Assembly (NCBI GenBank): GCA_021202335.1
Contig: JAJQDE010000041.1
Coordinates: 1 to 64,000, forward strand
Origin: Lachnospiraceae bacterium
Lineage (GTDB): Bacteria; Bacillota; Clostridia; Lachnospirales; Lachnospiraceae
Direction of reading: 5' to 3'
DNA: 64,000 nucleotides
How positions within the stretch are numbered: position 1 is the first letter of the stretch; each line of letters opens with the position of its first letter. The position numbers and the translations under genes are program-made. The notes below the pieces were generated by a model. It was not told the origin of the DNA. It ran no database searches and worked only from the letters and a program-made list of their open reading frames with translations. This document shows positions 1 through 10,234 of the stretch, one piece after another.

Positions 1-21
1 TTTGCATTTTTGCATGGAAAA

Positions 22-55
22 GGAGCTGTGCACTAATGCTTAGTGCGACAGCCCC
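22..55. terminator. Probable original gdhA terminator, now stranded outside attL
   Basis: Inverted repeat GGAGCTGTGCACTAA-tgc-TTAGTGCGACAGCCCC flanked by A/T runs. Confidence 0.55.
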
Positions 56-68
56 ATTTTTTATCCGA

Positions 69-99
69 TTAGCACACGCCCTGCGCGAGCATGGCATTT
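69..99. repeat. attL (31-bp direct repeat, displaced gdhA 3' end)
   Basis: TTAGCACACGCCCTGCGCGAGCATGGCATTT, identical to 33678-33708. Confidence 0.95.
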
Positions 100-240
100 G
101 CTTTATGTCTATTGTATTTTATGGGATAACCGCTTTTTTTGTAACCTACCCGTATGCCTGTGAAGTCTGACAATTTGGTTTTAACCCTGTTTTTTGCAGG
201 ATTTTCTTATTATTGAGGTGTTGCTTTTTTTCTTAAAGAC

Positions 241-271
241 AAACGGCACGCATGGAGTGCGTGCCGTTTGC
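241..271. terminator. Hairpin downstream of the phage lysis genes
   Basis: AAACGGCACGC-atggagt-GCGTGCCGTTT, just past the endolysin stop. Confidence 0.55.
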
Positions 272-319
272 TATAAGGGAAAACTATGTTATACAAGATA
301 ATCATATTATGCCACAAGC

Positions 320-1174
320 TTATTGTTTTGCAAGATACGTCATATTTGCAAATCCCGTGTACGTTGTGGCGCTGTATGTGAACTGGATATACAGCCACTT
401 AACGCCCGAAGCCGTTGAATAATATCCGTAGCACTTGACCTGCTGCCCCCTCGGGACTGTTACCATCCTCGTTTTGCCTGTACCCGCGCCGTTGCGGATA
501 TTGAGCGCGCTCGCAGTCACCTTGTATGTTCCCTCAAGCGTCTTATCAAACTTTGCCGCCTTTTCCGTCGCCACGACCGCGCCCGTGCTTGAGTTTGACA
601 TTGTGCCGGTTGTTGAGCTTGAGCTTTCCGCTGATGAACCGGATATGCTGTCATTGCTCCGTGGGTTGCCGCTCACTACAATCACCGTATGCCCCTTTGT
701 TTTTGTAACAAGCACATCACCGTTATACACGGGCGTTTTCGACTGACTCGTGTATGCCGCCTTATCCTCAAACAATCCCGTTGCCGCAAGCTTTGTTGCC
801 TCATTCGCCGTGGTGAAGTTGCCCGGGTCTGTTCCTGTCGCTTCTATTATGCACTCGCGCACCAGCGACGAACAGTCACATTCCGTATCCGTCGCGGTTG
901 CGATGCCGCAAGAGATAATTCCGAGCCTGCCGCCTTGGTCATAACCAATGTGACTGTTGTTGCACGCCGTTTTCATAAGCTCCGCGAGCTTGTCCGCGTG
1001 CGCCGCGCCCTTTGGGCGCAGTATGTACCAGCCTTTTGAATGGGTGTACATCGACTGCATACTGACTTCGCCCGCCGTGTCATTCGTTGAACTTGTCTGC
1101 TTTTGGTCGCCTGCCGCGCCTCCCGTCGTGCTGCCGTTCTCATCGATTCTTGCCGAACCAATCATAATTGCCAT
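320..1174 (-). CDS. Endolysin (NlpC/P60- or CHAP-like peptidase with SH3-type C-terminus)
   Basis: CDCSSLV catalytic-type motif, KGHTVIVV, and SH3-like ALNIRNGAGTGKTRMVTVPRG. Confidence 0.8.
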   Translation of the reverse strand: MAIMIGSARIDENGSTTGGAAGDQKQTSSTNDTAGEVSMQSMYTHSKGWYILRPKGAAHADKLAELMKTACNNSHIGYDQGGRLGIISCGIATATDTECDCSSLVRECIIEATGTDPGNFTTANEATKLAATGLFEDKAAYTSQSKTPVYNGDVLVTKTKGHTVIVVSGNPRSNDSISGSSAESSSSTTGTMSNSSTGAVVATEKAAKFDKTLEGTYKVTASALNIRNGAGTGKTRMVTVPRGQQVKCYGYYSTASGVKWLYIQFTYSATTYTGFANMTYLAKQ

Positions 1175-1177
1175 AAT

Positions 1178-1405
1178 TTAATCCTCCTCGCTTTCTGTGC
1201 CTGTTGCTGTGTTTGAATTAGTTGCCGCCGCGTCCACATACGCCTCACACGCCGCATATATCGCAGCCGACAGCATTGCGCATACCGTGCCTACCGCTGC
1301 CACCGTCTCATTCGACGTGCTAAGCCCCGCAATGCTCACGCCAATGCTGCCTAAAAACGCCGCTGCCGTAATCCAAAACTTCCTGCTTGTCAATTTGCTT
1401 TTCAT
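1178..1405 (-). CDS. Holin-like small membrane protein
   Basis: 75 aa, two hydrophobic segments, directly upstream of the endolysin. Confidence 0.7.
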   Translation of the reverse strand: MKSKLTSRKFWITAAAFLGSIGVSIAGLSTSNETVAAVGTVCAMLSAAIYAACEAYVDAAATNSNTATGTESEED

Positions 1406-1791
1406 CCTGCTGCTCCTTCCTGCCCATGTATGGGCTGCTCCTCATCGGAGCTGTAACTGTTAAAAATTTCCTCTTTCCCCTCGTCCTCGCCATCGGCGTT
1501 GACTTTCGGGAAATCCGGCTTTGCTTCCTTGCCGTCCCTGTTTGCGATGGCGTGCTGTACGGAATTTTTTACCATCCATATCGCGCCGCCCGCCGATAGC
1601 GGCACCGCCACGAGCGTCCCCACGTCGGACCACATGGACGTGTCCCCGAGGACTATCGTGGCATATGCCGCAAAGCCCGTCATTATCAATAATACTGCTA
1701 TCCACCCCGCCACCATGCAGACGATGAACAGGTCGGAAAAATAATTGATAAAGCTGTTGTCCAGTGCTTTCTCAAGTTTGCTCCTCCTCAT
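1402..1791 (-). CDS. Membrane protein in the lysis cassette
   Basis: Two predicted TM segments; overlaps neighbouring genes. Confidence 0.6.
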   Translation of the reverse strand: MRRSKLEKALDNSFINYFSDLFIVCMVAGWIAVLLIMTGFAAYATIVLGDTSMWSDVGTLVAVPLSAGGAIWMVKNSVQHAIANRDGKEAKPDFPKVNADGEDEGKEEIFNSYSSDEEQPIHGQEGAAG

Positions 1792-2296
1792 CCGTGCCTC
1801 CTTCCGTTTCCAAGTCCACCGTCGTTGTCACGGGAAGCACATCAAGCCGCTTTATGGCGTAAAGGTATTTCTCCTTGCGCCTGTGGTTGCCTCCCAATCG
1901 CTCATACGCCTTGAATGTCGCCGTAAAAACCGACAGCTCATTCTCGGGTATGCCGCCTATTGCTATGAAGTGGCTGAATTTGCGGTCAAACTCCGAGCCT
2001 AGAAGCTCAATCATGCCCGCGCCAAGAGCCTCTATGCGCTCATCCTCCTGCCTGTTGCTCTCCGCGAGCGCGTCAATGCTCTCCTTCACGCCCATAATCA
2101 TCTCATGGTCTTTGCTGTTCGATTTAATCCACTTGACGGGCTTCCCCAGTGCCGCCGACACCTTCTCGACGACCGTTATCACCGCCGCTATGCCGAAAAG
2201 GATAATGAACAGCGTCAGAAGCCACCCTTTGAAGTCTATCCCTGCCAGTGCGTTAATCTCATCCATGCCCCGCCTCCTTTCTGCGATTATCCGCAA
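1772..2296 (-). CDS. Hypothetical phage membrane protein
   Basis: N-terminal TM followed by a charged helical region; co-directional. Confidence 0.6.
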   Translation of the reverse strand: MRIIAERRRGMDEINALAGIDFKGWLLTLFIILFGIAAVITVVEKVSAALGKPVKWIKSNSKDHEMIMGVKESIDALAESNRQEDERIEALGAGMIELLGSEFDRKFSHFIAIGGIPENELSVFTATFKAYERLGGNHRRKEKYLYAIKRLDVLPVTTTVDLETEGGTDEEEQT

Positions 2297-2300
2297 CGAA

Positions 2301-3851
2301 TTATTCGTCCGTTTCCTCTACCTCTTGTATCGTGTACGTAATCTTCATGCTCTGCGACGCTGTCTTAACCACCGCTTCATCAAGGTTATTGATGGTCAAA
2401 AGCGAGTCGCTTGCAAGGAAAATCTTAAGATATATGCAGTTAGCTCCCAGCACGAACCCTGCGTATATATTTCCCGTAAGCCGCCGCAACGTTCCCGGGT
2501 GTACGCCATATGAAGTTGACAATGTCGTTCCAGCGGTTGCCGTTATAGTCCCCTGCGAGTGCTTTACGTGCATTGTATCAATATCCACTACGGGATAGGT
2601 AGCCGATGTATTACTGCCACATCCAAGATACCACCAGTTCTTGCTGACGATAGCTGCATAATGTTGCGCATTTGAATACGTCAGCGCGGTTTCGCCGCTT
2701 GAGTTTATATATGTCAGCGGCGCGTCCGATAAGGCATAACCGCCGTCCGAAAGGCTTATCCTGCATAGGTAATACTCCGAATCCTTGTACAGCCACCCGA
2801 ATACATAATCGTCCGTGAACCTTGCGCAGTATTGTATGTACAGCGGGTAATCCGTGCCGTTCGTGACGGTCAGCGTTTCCGCCGCCGTTATATCATCATG
2901 CGGCACGCGCAGCACCTTGAAGCTCCCTCCTGCCGCAACCGATGTGAGCAGCGGCACTATCCAGCAGTAGCTGTCGCTGTACGCCATATAATACTGGCAC
3001 GTAAGCCCCTGCGCATATTCAAGGAACTCATCGGGGATTGCAAGCTCCACGTCCTCCACCGAATAATTTCCGCAGTAATCATAAAACGGGCTTACCTTTG
3101 TCAGCGGTATGCGCATTTTTTTCAGCGGTATCACGCCCGTCTGCCTGAAATGCGAGTCGCCGCTGTAACCGTTCAGATACTGGTAATGATTAGTGTAGTA
3201 CATACAATTGTTCGCCAAGTCGAGCGCCACATAATAATAATAATAAGAAGAAGAAGAAGAAGAAGAAGTGAAGTCCGCCGAGTTTGCCGCGATGAGACAG
3301 CACGTGAGCCAGTTCAGCACGTATTTATAATTCCATGTCTGCATATCCTCACTCGTTATATCCTCTATCCCGTCGCCCAGCTCACCGCCGAGGTAGTGCG
3401 TAAGCCCCAACGCAGCAATCGTCCCGTTTGCCTGTGATGTCGTGAAATTCCATACGTGCTTGTAGGTCAGGTCTCCCTGATAGCCGCTCTCATCCGCCGA
3501 ATAGCTCCCCCTCGCCAAATCCGCACCGCTGTACGCGTCATATGATGCCTTCCCCGTAATCTCGCACCCGCGCGGCACCTCCGTAATGCTCGCATCCTCA
3601 TCCAGTGTGTCCGCAAAGAGCAGTATGCCGCCCATGAGATGCTCAAGTATCGTCGTGTTATAGCTCAGCCTGTTAGCGTAAGTATCATCATACGCTTTCT
3701 TGCTCGTGTTGTAGCCGTAGCACGTGGAAGCCAGCCACGGCGTGAGCGCGTTCGTGAGCTCGTTCGTGAGCATATTCCCATGCTCAATCACCTGCACATC
3801 GCCCGTTTCCTCGTTCTTAAGCTCAATCTTAGCCCGTCCCTTTAATGCCAT
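2301..3851 (-). CDS. Tail fibre / receptor-binding-region protein (putative)
   Basis: 516 aa, last tail-module ORF before lysis genes; beta/aromatic-rich; Ser/Tyr homopolymer. Confidence 0.55.
   Translation of the reverse strand: MALKGRAKIELKNEETGDVQVIEHGNMLTNELTNALTPWLASTCYGYNTSKKAYDDTYANRLSYNTTILEHLMGGILLFADTLDEDASITEVPRGCEITGKASYDAYSGADLARGSYSADESGYQGDLTYKHVWNFTTSQANGTIAALGLTHYLGGELGDGIEDITSEDMQTWNYKYVLNWLTCCLIAANSADFTSSSSSSSYYYYYVALDLANNCMYYTNHYQYLNGYSGDSHFRQTGVIPLKKMRIPLTKVSPFYDYCGNYSVEDVELAIPDEFLEYAQGLTCQYYMAYSDSYCWIVPLLTSVAAGGSFKVLRVPHDDITAAETLTVTNGTDYPLYIQYCARFTDDYVFGWLYKDSEYYLCRISLSDGGYALSDAPLTYINSSGETALTYSNAQHYAAIVSKNWWYLGCGSNTSATYPVVDIDTMHVKHSQGTITATAGTTLSTSYGVHPGTLRRLTGNIYAGFVLGANCIYLKIFLASDSLLTINNLDEAVVKTASQSMKITYTIQEVEETDE
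3231..3268. repeat. Trinucleotide microsatellite (ATA)n(AGA)n inside the tail gene
   Basis: ATAATAATAATAATAAGAAGAAGAAGAAGAAGAAGAAG, encoding SSSSSS..YYYYY. Confidence 0.9.
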
Positions 3852-3868
3852 AAAATACCTCCATTCAT

Positions 3869-5776
3869 TTATTCGTCACTGTCCGTGCTGTCATCCGTGC
3901 TGTCATCATCCGCAAGCTCCTCAGAAACGCCCGTTTCAAACCCTGCCGCCGTGACAAGCCCTGCCAACGTAATTGCCGAAATGCCCTCGCTTGCCGTTCC
4001 GCGTGCGGGCGTGATAAGCCCCGCCTCCTCGCTGTCCGTGACACCCGCCGCCGTGATAAGCCCCGCGATGTCTGTTGCCGTGACAGTTTCCGAAATGTTT
4101 ATAGTGCCGTCCCACTCTGTTGACGTTGCAAGCCCCTGCGCGAACAGCACCGCCCTTATCGTCCCCGCTTCTATCGCAGCCGTCGGTGCAGTCGTGTCTA
4201 TCTCGCCCTCGTCGTATGACAGCGGCGTAAGCTCCGCCTCCGGATTATCTGCAAGCTCCTCAATCCAGCTGCGCAGGTTCTCCTCCTCCTGCTCCGCCTT
4301 TGCCGCGAGGAAATTCTCAAAGGTGGCTATGCTCGCCTCCTGCCGCCTTGTGTCGCTCTCAAAGTACGACACAGCTGCCCGTACCGACAGCGTAACGCGG
4401 TTGTCCTTCTCTATCGCGTAGTGGTTCTCAAAGGTCAGAAAATGCTCGCCGCGCTCAAGATATTTTGATATGTCATGCCCTGTGTCGTGCACGCCGTCGA
4501 TATAGTAACTCAACATCACCACACCATCGCAGTCCATCGTGAGCGGCACCGTCGCGATAAAGACAGGGTGCGTGTTAGCCACCGCCGCATAGCTCATGGA
4601 TATTATCTGCTTTTCGCTCGTCCCCAGGGATATGTCTGACGTATTTGTATAAGTATTGACAACCATCGTCTTTGACGACACGCTCTCCGACAATGCCGTT
4701 ATCTGCTTTGACGTGCTGTCCGTGTATTTGAGCCTCGGATTGTCGCCCACGCCCTTGAGCGTTTCCGCGCCGTGGTATTTCCACGTAAAACTTGTGATTA
4801 CCACATCCGCATCCTCGCCGCCCACCGTCAGCATATCTCCAAGCTCGATTGCCGCGTCGCTTATCAGTGTGAACGAGGCGGGCGTGTACCTTATGCCCTC
4901 AATCTTTGCAAGCACGTTCGCAAGGATTTCGTATTTAAAATCCGATTCCCCGCGCACTATCGGAATGTCGCCCATGTCAAGCGTCAGACCGCCCTCCACT
5001 TCCTCATCCTCATATGTATAGGTGTAATAATTCTCATCCGCGATGAACCGCGCCGTTACCGCCCCGTAATACGTCTCATAATCTTCAACGGACGTGGAAT
5101 CGCGCTTTGCTGCCGGTATCTCAAGCGACGCTTCCTGCGCGAAGCTGCGCATCTCAAGCTCCCCGTCCGTGTTGATCGTGGCAAACGTCCCCGTCACCAT
5201 GCCAAGGTACGCCGCAAGCGTCCTATACGTGTCAACCTCCTCCGCGTACACATAGAATATCTCCTCCGCGTTCGGCAGCGCGTTTATCTCATCCTCGTCC
5301 TGCGCAAGCACAACACCGCAAGTGTCGGCTATCACGCACATAAGCGCGTAGACCGTGCCATATGTATCTTCCTCAATATCCACATCGAGGCTGTCCATCG
5401 CGTCCAGCGCCTTTATCGCTAAAGTTTTCTTAGACCGCGTAGCCTCCGATATGTAGAAAATGCCCAGGCTTACATCCTCCGTCGTGCCGTCCGCAAGAAG
5501 CCTGTGTTCCGTGAACGTAATCTCTGCGCCTAACAGCGCGTAGCGGTCAATGTCCGTCTTGAGCGTGACCGCAAGCTCCCCTTGGTACACAGCCCCAAGC
5601 TCAAAGCTGCTGCTGCTCACGCACTTGTTGTTGACCGAAAGCATCCCCGTGATTATGTCACTGTCTGACAGCGCATAGATTGTGCCGCTCTCCGTGGTGA
5701 TAGTCCCCGATATGGTGCTGCTCACGGAAGCTGAATCGTACAGCGCGGCTATATATTCCTCTGATACATTCTTCAT
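3869..5776 (-). CDS. Phage minor structural / tail-tip protein
   Basis: 635 aa after the Dit-position gene; MKNVSEEYIAALYDSASVSSTISGTI start resembles prophage tail proteins. Confidence 0.65.
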   Translation of the reverse strand: MKNVSEEYIAALYDSASVSSTISGTITTESGTIYALSDSDIITGMLSVNNKCVSSSSFELGAVYQGELAVTLKTDIDRYALLGAEITFTEHRLLADGTTEDVSLGIFYISEATRSKKTLAIKALDAMDSLDVDIEEDTYGTVYALMCVIADTCGVVLAQDEDEINALPNAEEIFYVYAEEVDTYRTLAAYLGMVTGTFATINTDGELEMRSFAQEASLEIPAAKRDSTSVEDYETYYGAVTARFIADENYYTYTYEDEEVEGGLTLDMGDIPIVRGESDFKYEILANVLAKIEGIRYTPASFTLISDAAIELGDMLTVGGEDADVVITSFTWKYHGAETLKGVGDNPRLKYTDSTSKQITALSESVSSKTMVVNTYTNTSDISLGTSEKQIISMSYAAVANTHPVFIATVPLTMDCDGVVMLSYYIDGVHDTGHDISKYLERGEHFLTFENHYAIEKDNRVTLSVRAAVSYFESDTRRQEASIATFENFLAAKAEQEEENLRSWIEELADNPEAELTPLSYDEGEIDTTAPTAAIEAGTIRAVLFAQGLATSTEWDGTINISETVTATDIAGLITAAGVTDSEEAGLITPARGTASEGISAITLAGLVTAAGFETGVSEELADDDSTDDSTDSDE

Positions 5777-5777
5777 A

Positions 5778-6137
5778 TCACAGCTCCTCCAGTTTGAAGC
5801 TCAAGCTCCATATAGGCGTTCCCTGACCATACAGTTTTATTGCCGTGCTTACTCCCGATACCCTCATGCTTGCCTCTGTTTCGACGCCTTTTTTGTCAAA
5901 TGTCACGTCCGCAACGGGTGAAAGCACGGCAAGCAGCGTATTTTTCAGCGTTTCCGTTATCGCACTGTAAGAAACGCTTATTGTTGCGACATCGCAGCGG
6001 ATAATTTCCACCGTCGTTTCGCCCGTTTCGCTCCCGTACTCGTTCACCACATCCTCATACTGAACCGAAATACTGCCAAGCTCGCCTTTTTTTGGAATAG
6101 GAAACGCCACGCCTCCGATAACCAGTGAATTAAGCAT
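5778..6137 (-). CDS. Small tail protein (distal-tail position, DUF6711-like)
   Basis: 119 aa between the tape measure and tail-tip genes. Confidence 0.55.
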   Translation of the reverse strand: MLNSLVIGGVAFPIPKKGELGSISVQYEDVVNEYGSETGETTVEIIRCDVATISVSYSAITETLKNTLLAVLSPVADVTFDKKGVETEASMRVSGVSTAIKLYGQGTPIWSLSFKLEEL

Positions 6138-9100
6138 TCGCCATACCTCCCGACCGTCTGCTGATACGCTCCTTCGCGCTCACGATAATCTCGTCAATGC
6201 TTTCATTGCCTATGCTGACAGGAATAATGATTTCGCCCTCCTGTTTTTCCTCTTTCTGCATCCCTGTCAGAATATTAAGTATTTTCTCCAAAACGCCGTT
6301 ATCCCCGCCCTGCATCGTAATATTTCCGCTCCCCTGTGTACCGCTGCCATTGCTCAAATATGTGTTTTCCATGTACACATTCGTCTGCATCTGCAATGCC
6401 GAAAGCTTGCTGTCAAGCATACTGCTAAGGCGTTCGTAAAACTCCTCAAGCGGTAGTATCGCCTCCGCTCCCTCCTCGCCGCCTACCATAAGGCTTGAGC
6501 CGCTCATCCCGAACACTGTCGGGTTTGTCATGATACCGCCCGACTTATACCATTGGACGCTGAATGAAGGCACTGACGGCGGATTCAAACTGAACGATCC
6601 GCTTATAGAAAAATGCGGCATTTTCAGTTTTGGCAATGACCAACTGAAATTAAAATAGCTCTTAATCTTCTCTATGGCGTTGCTTACGGTTGTTTTTACG
6701 CTGTCAAAAATACTGCTGAATTTTTCTTTAATCTTAGTCAGTATGTTTGTGACCGTACTAAATGCACCGTTCAAGGCTGTTGAGATTACTGACTTAACGC
6801 TATTGACCGCCGTGCTAACCGTTGTCTTAACGCCGTTCCATACCGTACTGAATGTGCTTTTTATGCTGTTCAATACGGTTGATACCACAGACTTAATCGC
6901 ATCAAAAGCGGTTGATACCACAGACTTAATCGCATCAAGCGCAGTCGAAACAGCGCTTTTGATTGTTTCCCACGCGGCACTGATTGTCGTTTTGATTGTT
7001 TCCATTACCGTTGAAACGATTGAGCTTATAGCCTCCCAAACAGTCGTAAAGGTATTTTTTATTCCTTCAAGAACATGGCTTAAAAAGGCTGTAATACTGT
7101 TCCATACGGAGCTTATGGTGTCTTTGACCGCGTTAAGCGCATCAGATACCACGGATTTGATAGCTTCCCATGCAGTCATGATTTCTTCCTGGCAATTCTG
7201 CCAAATGAATTGAAAGGGCAGTGTAATCAGCGTAAATGCGGCTTTGACCAATTCAACAATGAACATTATCGCAACCTGAACCACATTTTTGATTGTTTCC
7301 CATACTGAAGAAATAGTGTCCGCCATTGAGCTGAAGATATTAGCAGCCGCGTCCCTTATCGCGCTGAATTTCTCTGACACCGCTTCTCCCGCACTGGACA
7401 ACGCCCCCGTGATTGTTTCCTTTATCGCGCCGAATTTTTCCGTGACATTTTCCCAAAGACCGGACAGCTTTTCCTTGACCGTATCCCAATTTTGATAAAG
7501 GGCAACGCCTATCGCTATAAGCCCCGCTATAAGCGCCACGGTACGGATTATCGGACACAGGTTCATTACCGTATTTAATGCCGTCTGCGCTACCGTCATT
7601 CCGCCCGTTACGGCTGTCGCTGTCGTTTCCGCTGCCGCTGCCGCCGTCGTTGCCGTGGATTTTGCTGTTATCTTTGCTATTACCGTCGATGCGCCCGAGG
7701 CAAATTTCTGTCCCGCCGTAACCGTACTCGATATGCCCTGCGCAACTTTTCCAAAGCCTATCGACAGCGGGCCGATAGCTGCAACCACAAGCCCGACCTT
7801 GATGATCGTCTGCTGCTGCCCCTCATCTAAATTTGTGAACCACTGCGTCAGCTCTTGTATTTTTGCCGTCACATCCTCAATTATCGGCGCGGCTGCTGTC
7901 TGCGCCGTATCTGCGAGAGTTGACAGTGCAAGTTTCGCATTATTCATTGCTACTGTCGCGTTGTCTAGTGGATCAAGTGTCGCATTATATGTATCTTCAA
8001 CAACTGTGCCGTATGTAGACATAGAAGCCGACATATCGTCAATATCGATCCTGCCCTCTCTAATTGCAGTCGTCATCTCCGCCGCGCCTTTTGTTCAAAA
8101 TAGCTCTGTTGCAATCTGCAAAGCTTCGGTTTCCGTGCTTGCGTCTTTAATACTGCCGATTGTTTCCTCTAATGCCTCATCCAAGCTTTTTCCATCGCTT
8201 GTTGCATTATTGAGGGCTTTTTTTAACCCTGCAAGCGCAGTCGTAGCGTCGACGCCGTTCGCGTCAAATTGCGCCATGAGGTTAATTGACCGTTCAAGTG
8301 AAAGCCCCATTTCCTTAAACGTGGAATTGTTATCAAGCACATAACTTTCAAGCGTATCAACAGAAATGCCTGTTTCCTGTGCTTTTGATGTCAAAAGCCC
8401 CAACAGATTTGCAGTTTCTGACGTGTCAATGTTCCACGCTTCCATGATTTTATCAACTTGGTCAACAGATTGCGTGACCTGCGAGCCGTTAATCTCCGCA
8501 AATTGTATAAACAATGCCGATAAATCTTCAAGCTCCGTACCCGTGGATTGAAACCTCGTGTTCACTTCACCGATAGCTTCCCCTACCGTCGCCATTTCCA
8601 CGGGCATCTGCGTAAATACGCTGTTCGCTGATTCTTCCAACGCTTCCAGCGCATCTCCTGTCGCCCCTGTTTTTGTGACTATCGTGTCATAACCCTCGTC
8701 CATCTCCTTAAAGGCTGCTATGGACGCTGCGCCTATCGCCGCTATCCCCGCCGACACAACCGAAGCCTTTTTTCCGAAACTCTCCATCTTCTGCCCTGCG
8801 GTGTCGCAAGCAGACGCAAACTCGTTGAGCTTGTGGTTTTTCAGCTCGTTATTTACGTCCTCAAGCTCCTTCTCCATGTTCGCAAGGTCAGCCTTTGCGT
8901 TGTTTGCGGCTGTTGCCTGCTTTGAGAGCGCGGTTTCCGTCTTACCGATTGCTGACTCGCTCTCTTTAAGCTCCTGCCCCAGCTTGTCCAACTCATCCTT
9001 TAATTCCTTTGTTTCATCGGAATCCTCGCCCGTCGCCTTTGCCGAAGCTTCATACGCCTTTGTCGCCGCCTCGATTTTTGATTTAAGCTCCTCCTGCTTT

Positions 9101-9360
9101 GATTTCTGCTCCGTGAGCTTTTTGGTGAGCTGCTCCTGCTTATCGGAGGTCTGCGACACAACATTTCTCTGCACTTCTATCTTCGCCGTCAGATTTTCCG
9201 CCTTTGCGCGCAAAGCGTCCGCTGCCGTTCCGAAAGCGTTCGCCTGTGCCTGCGCGAGCTTAAACTCGCTTGACAGCTCCTTCATCTGCGTTGCCGCTGA
9301 TTTCATCTGTGACTGGTAATCTGACGAATTGGCAGTTATCTGTACGCTCGTATATGCCAT
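6130..9360 (-). pseudogene. Tail tape measure protein, interrupted by in-frame TGA at 8095-8097
   Basis: ORFs 8095-9360 and 6130-8076 are in the same frame: ...ALQIATELF-TGA-TKGAAEMTTAIREGRID...; coiled-coil N-part, hendecad repeats. Confidence 0.85.
6876..6938. repeat. 33-bp-period direct repeat (30 bp identical) in the tape measure gene
   Basis: CGGTTGATACCACAGACTTAATCGCATCAA at 6876 and 6909. Confidence 0.9.
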
Positions 9361-9374
9361 TTTTCTCCCCTCCT

Positions 9375-9899
9375 TTACGCGTACTGCTCACTTTCTCCCA
9401 CGTTTTCAAGCTCAAACTTAAGATAATTCAAAAATCCTATCGCTTCCTCGTCCATACATTGGCTGTACGATTCGCGCATAAGACCGATGGCTGCTTTTAT
9501 CAGGCGGTCAATCACATCTCCGCACACCTCCCATGTGTTCCGCTCCTCCTGCTCCTCGTAGCCGTTCTCCCTGTCGTAATCGTCAAACGCCGATTCCTCC
9601 TGCTCGGGAGCGGCTTCCGTAAGCTTTGTAAGTTCCTGCGTGATTATATCCTGCATAATGAAATGCACGCCCTTCAGCGCGGTGAGGAACTCGGCGGCAT
9701 CAAGCCTGCCAAGCTCCCGCATTGATACGCGGTTGTCAAAAAAATCCTGCACAATTCGCTTGCTAAAATAGCGTGCGTCCCCTGCCCTGCCCGATGCGAC
9801 ACGCTCCATCAGCATGGCATATCTCCTATACTGCCCCATCGTTACCCTGTTGGCAAAAATCTCTCCGCCGCCGCAAGTGATTGAGATTTCTGGAATCAC
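9375..9899 (-). CDS. Tail assembly chaperone, downstream (T) part
   Basis: Between the major tail and tape measure genes; GTG start overlaps the upstream stop (GTGA). Confidence 0.7.
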   Translation of the reverse strand: MIPEISITCGGGEIFANRVTMGQYRRYAMLMERVASGRAGDARYFSKRIVQDFFDNRVSMRELGRLDAAEFLTALKGVHFIMQDIITQELTKLTEAAPEQEESAFDDYDRENGYEEQEERNTWEVCGDVIDRLIKAAIGLMRESYSQCMDEEAIGFLNYLKFELENVGESEQYA

Positions 9900-10231
9900 T
9901 TGCTTTTCGGAAAATTTACTATCATTTTGTCCATGCGCTCGCTCATCTCCTCCGCGACCTGCGCCTCAATCATGTTAAACTCTATGATGATACCCGCCGC
10001 GTCCAGTCCCGTATCCACGTCCTTAAGCTCATCGGGCGTGAACTGATTTCCATAGGCTTCACACACAAACTCCGCCATTTCCGCAATCTCATTCCTTGAA
10101 TATCTCCGGCTCGGACGTGACGCCGTCGCCGCCTCGATTTTTTCCGCAAGCTCCAAATAGTCCATATATGTATCTGCGGATATTTTTCCCATTTTATACA
10201 GCCTGTTGTTGACCGCTATCTCACGCTTCAT
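9896..10231 (-). CDS. Tail assembly chaperone, upstream (G) part
   Basis: 111 aa, directly downstream of the major tail protein. Confidence 0.7.
   Translation of the reverse strand: MKREIAVNNRLYKMGKISADTYMDYLELAEKIEAATASRPSRRYSRNEIAEMAEFVCEAYGNQFTPDELKDVDTGLDAAGIIIEFNMIEAQVAEEMSERMDKMIVNFPKSK
9911..9917 (-). promoter_or_regulatory. Candidate -1 ribosomal frameshift slippery heptamer A AAT TTT
   Basis: Zero-frame codons GTA AAT TTT; the downstream ORF lies in the -1 frame and is open from this point. Confidence 0.55.
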
Positions 10232-10234
10232 TTA

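Noticed and set aside
435-1181. Plus-strand ORFs opposite the endolysin and similar long antisense ORFs throughout the window
   Set aside because: Shadow ORFs from GC/codon bias of the minus-strand genes; no RBS or domain sense.
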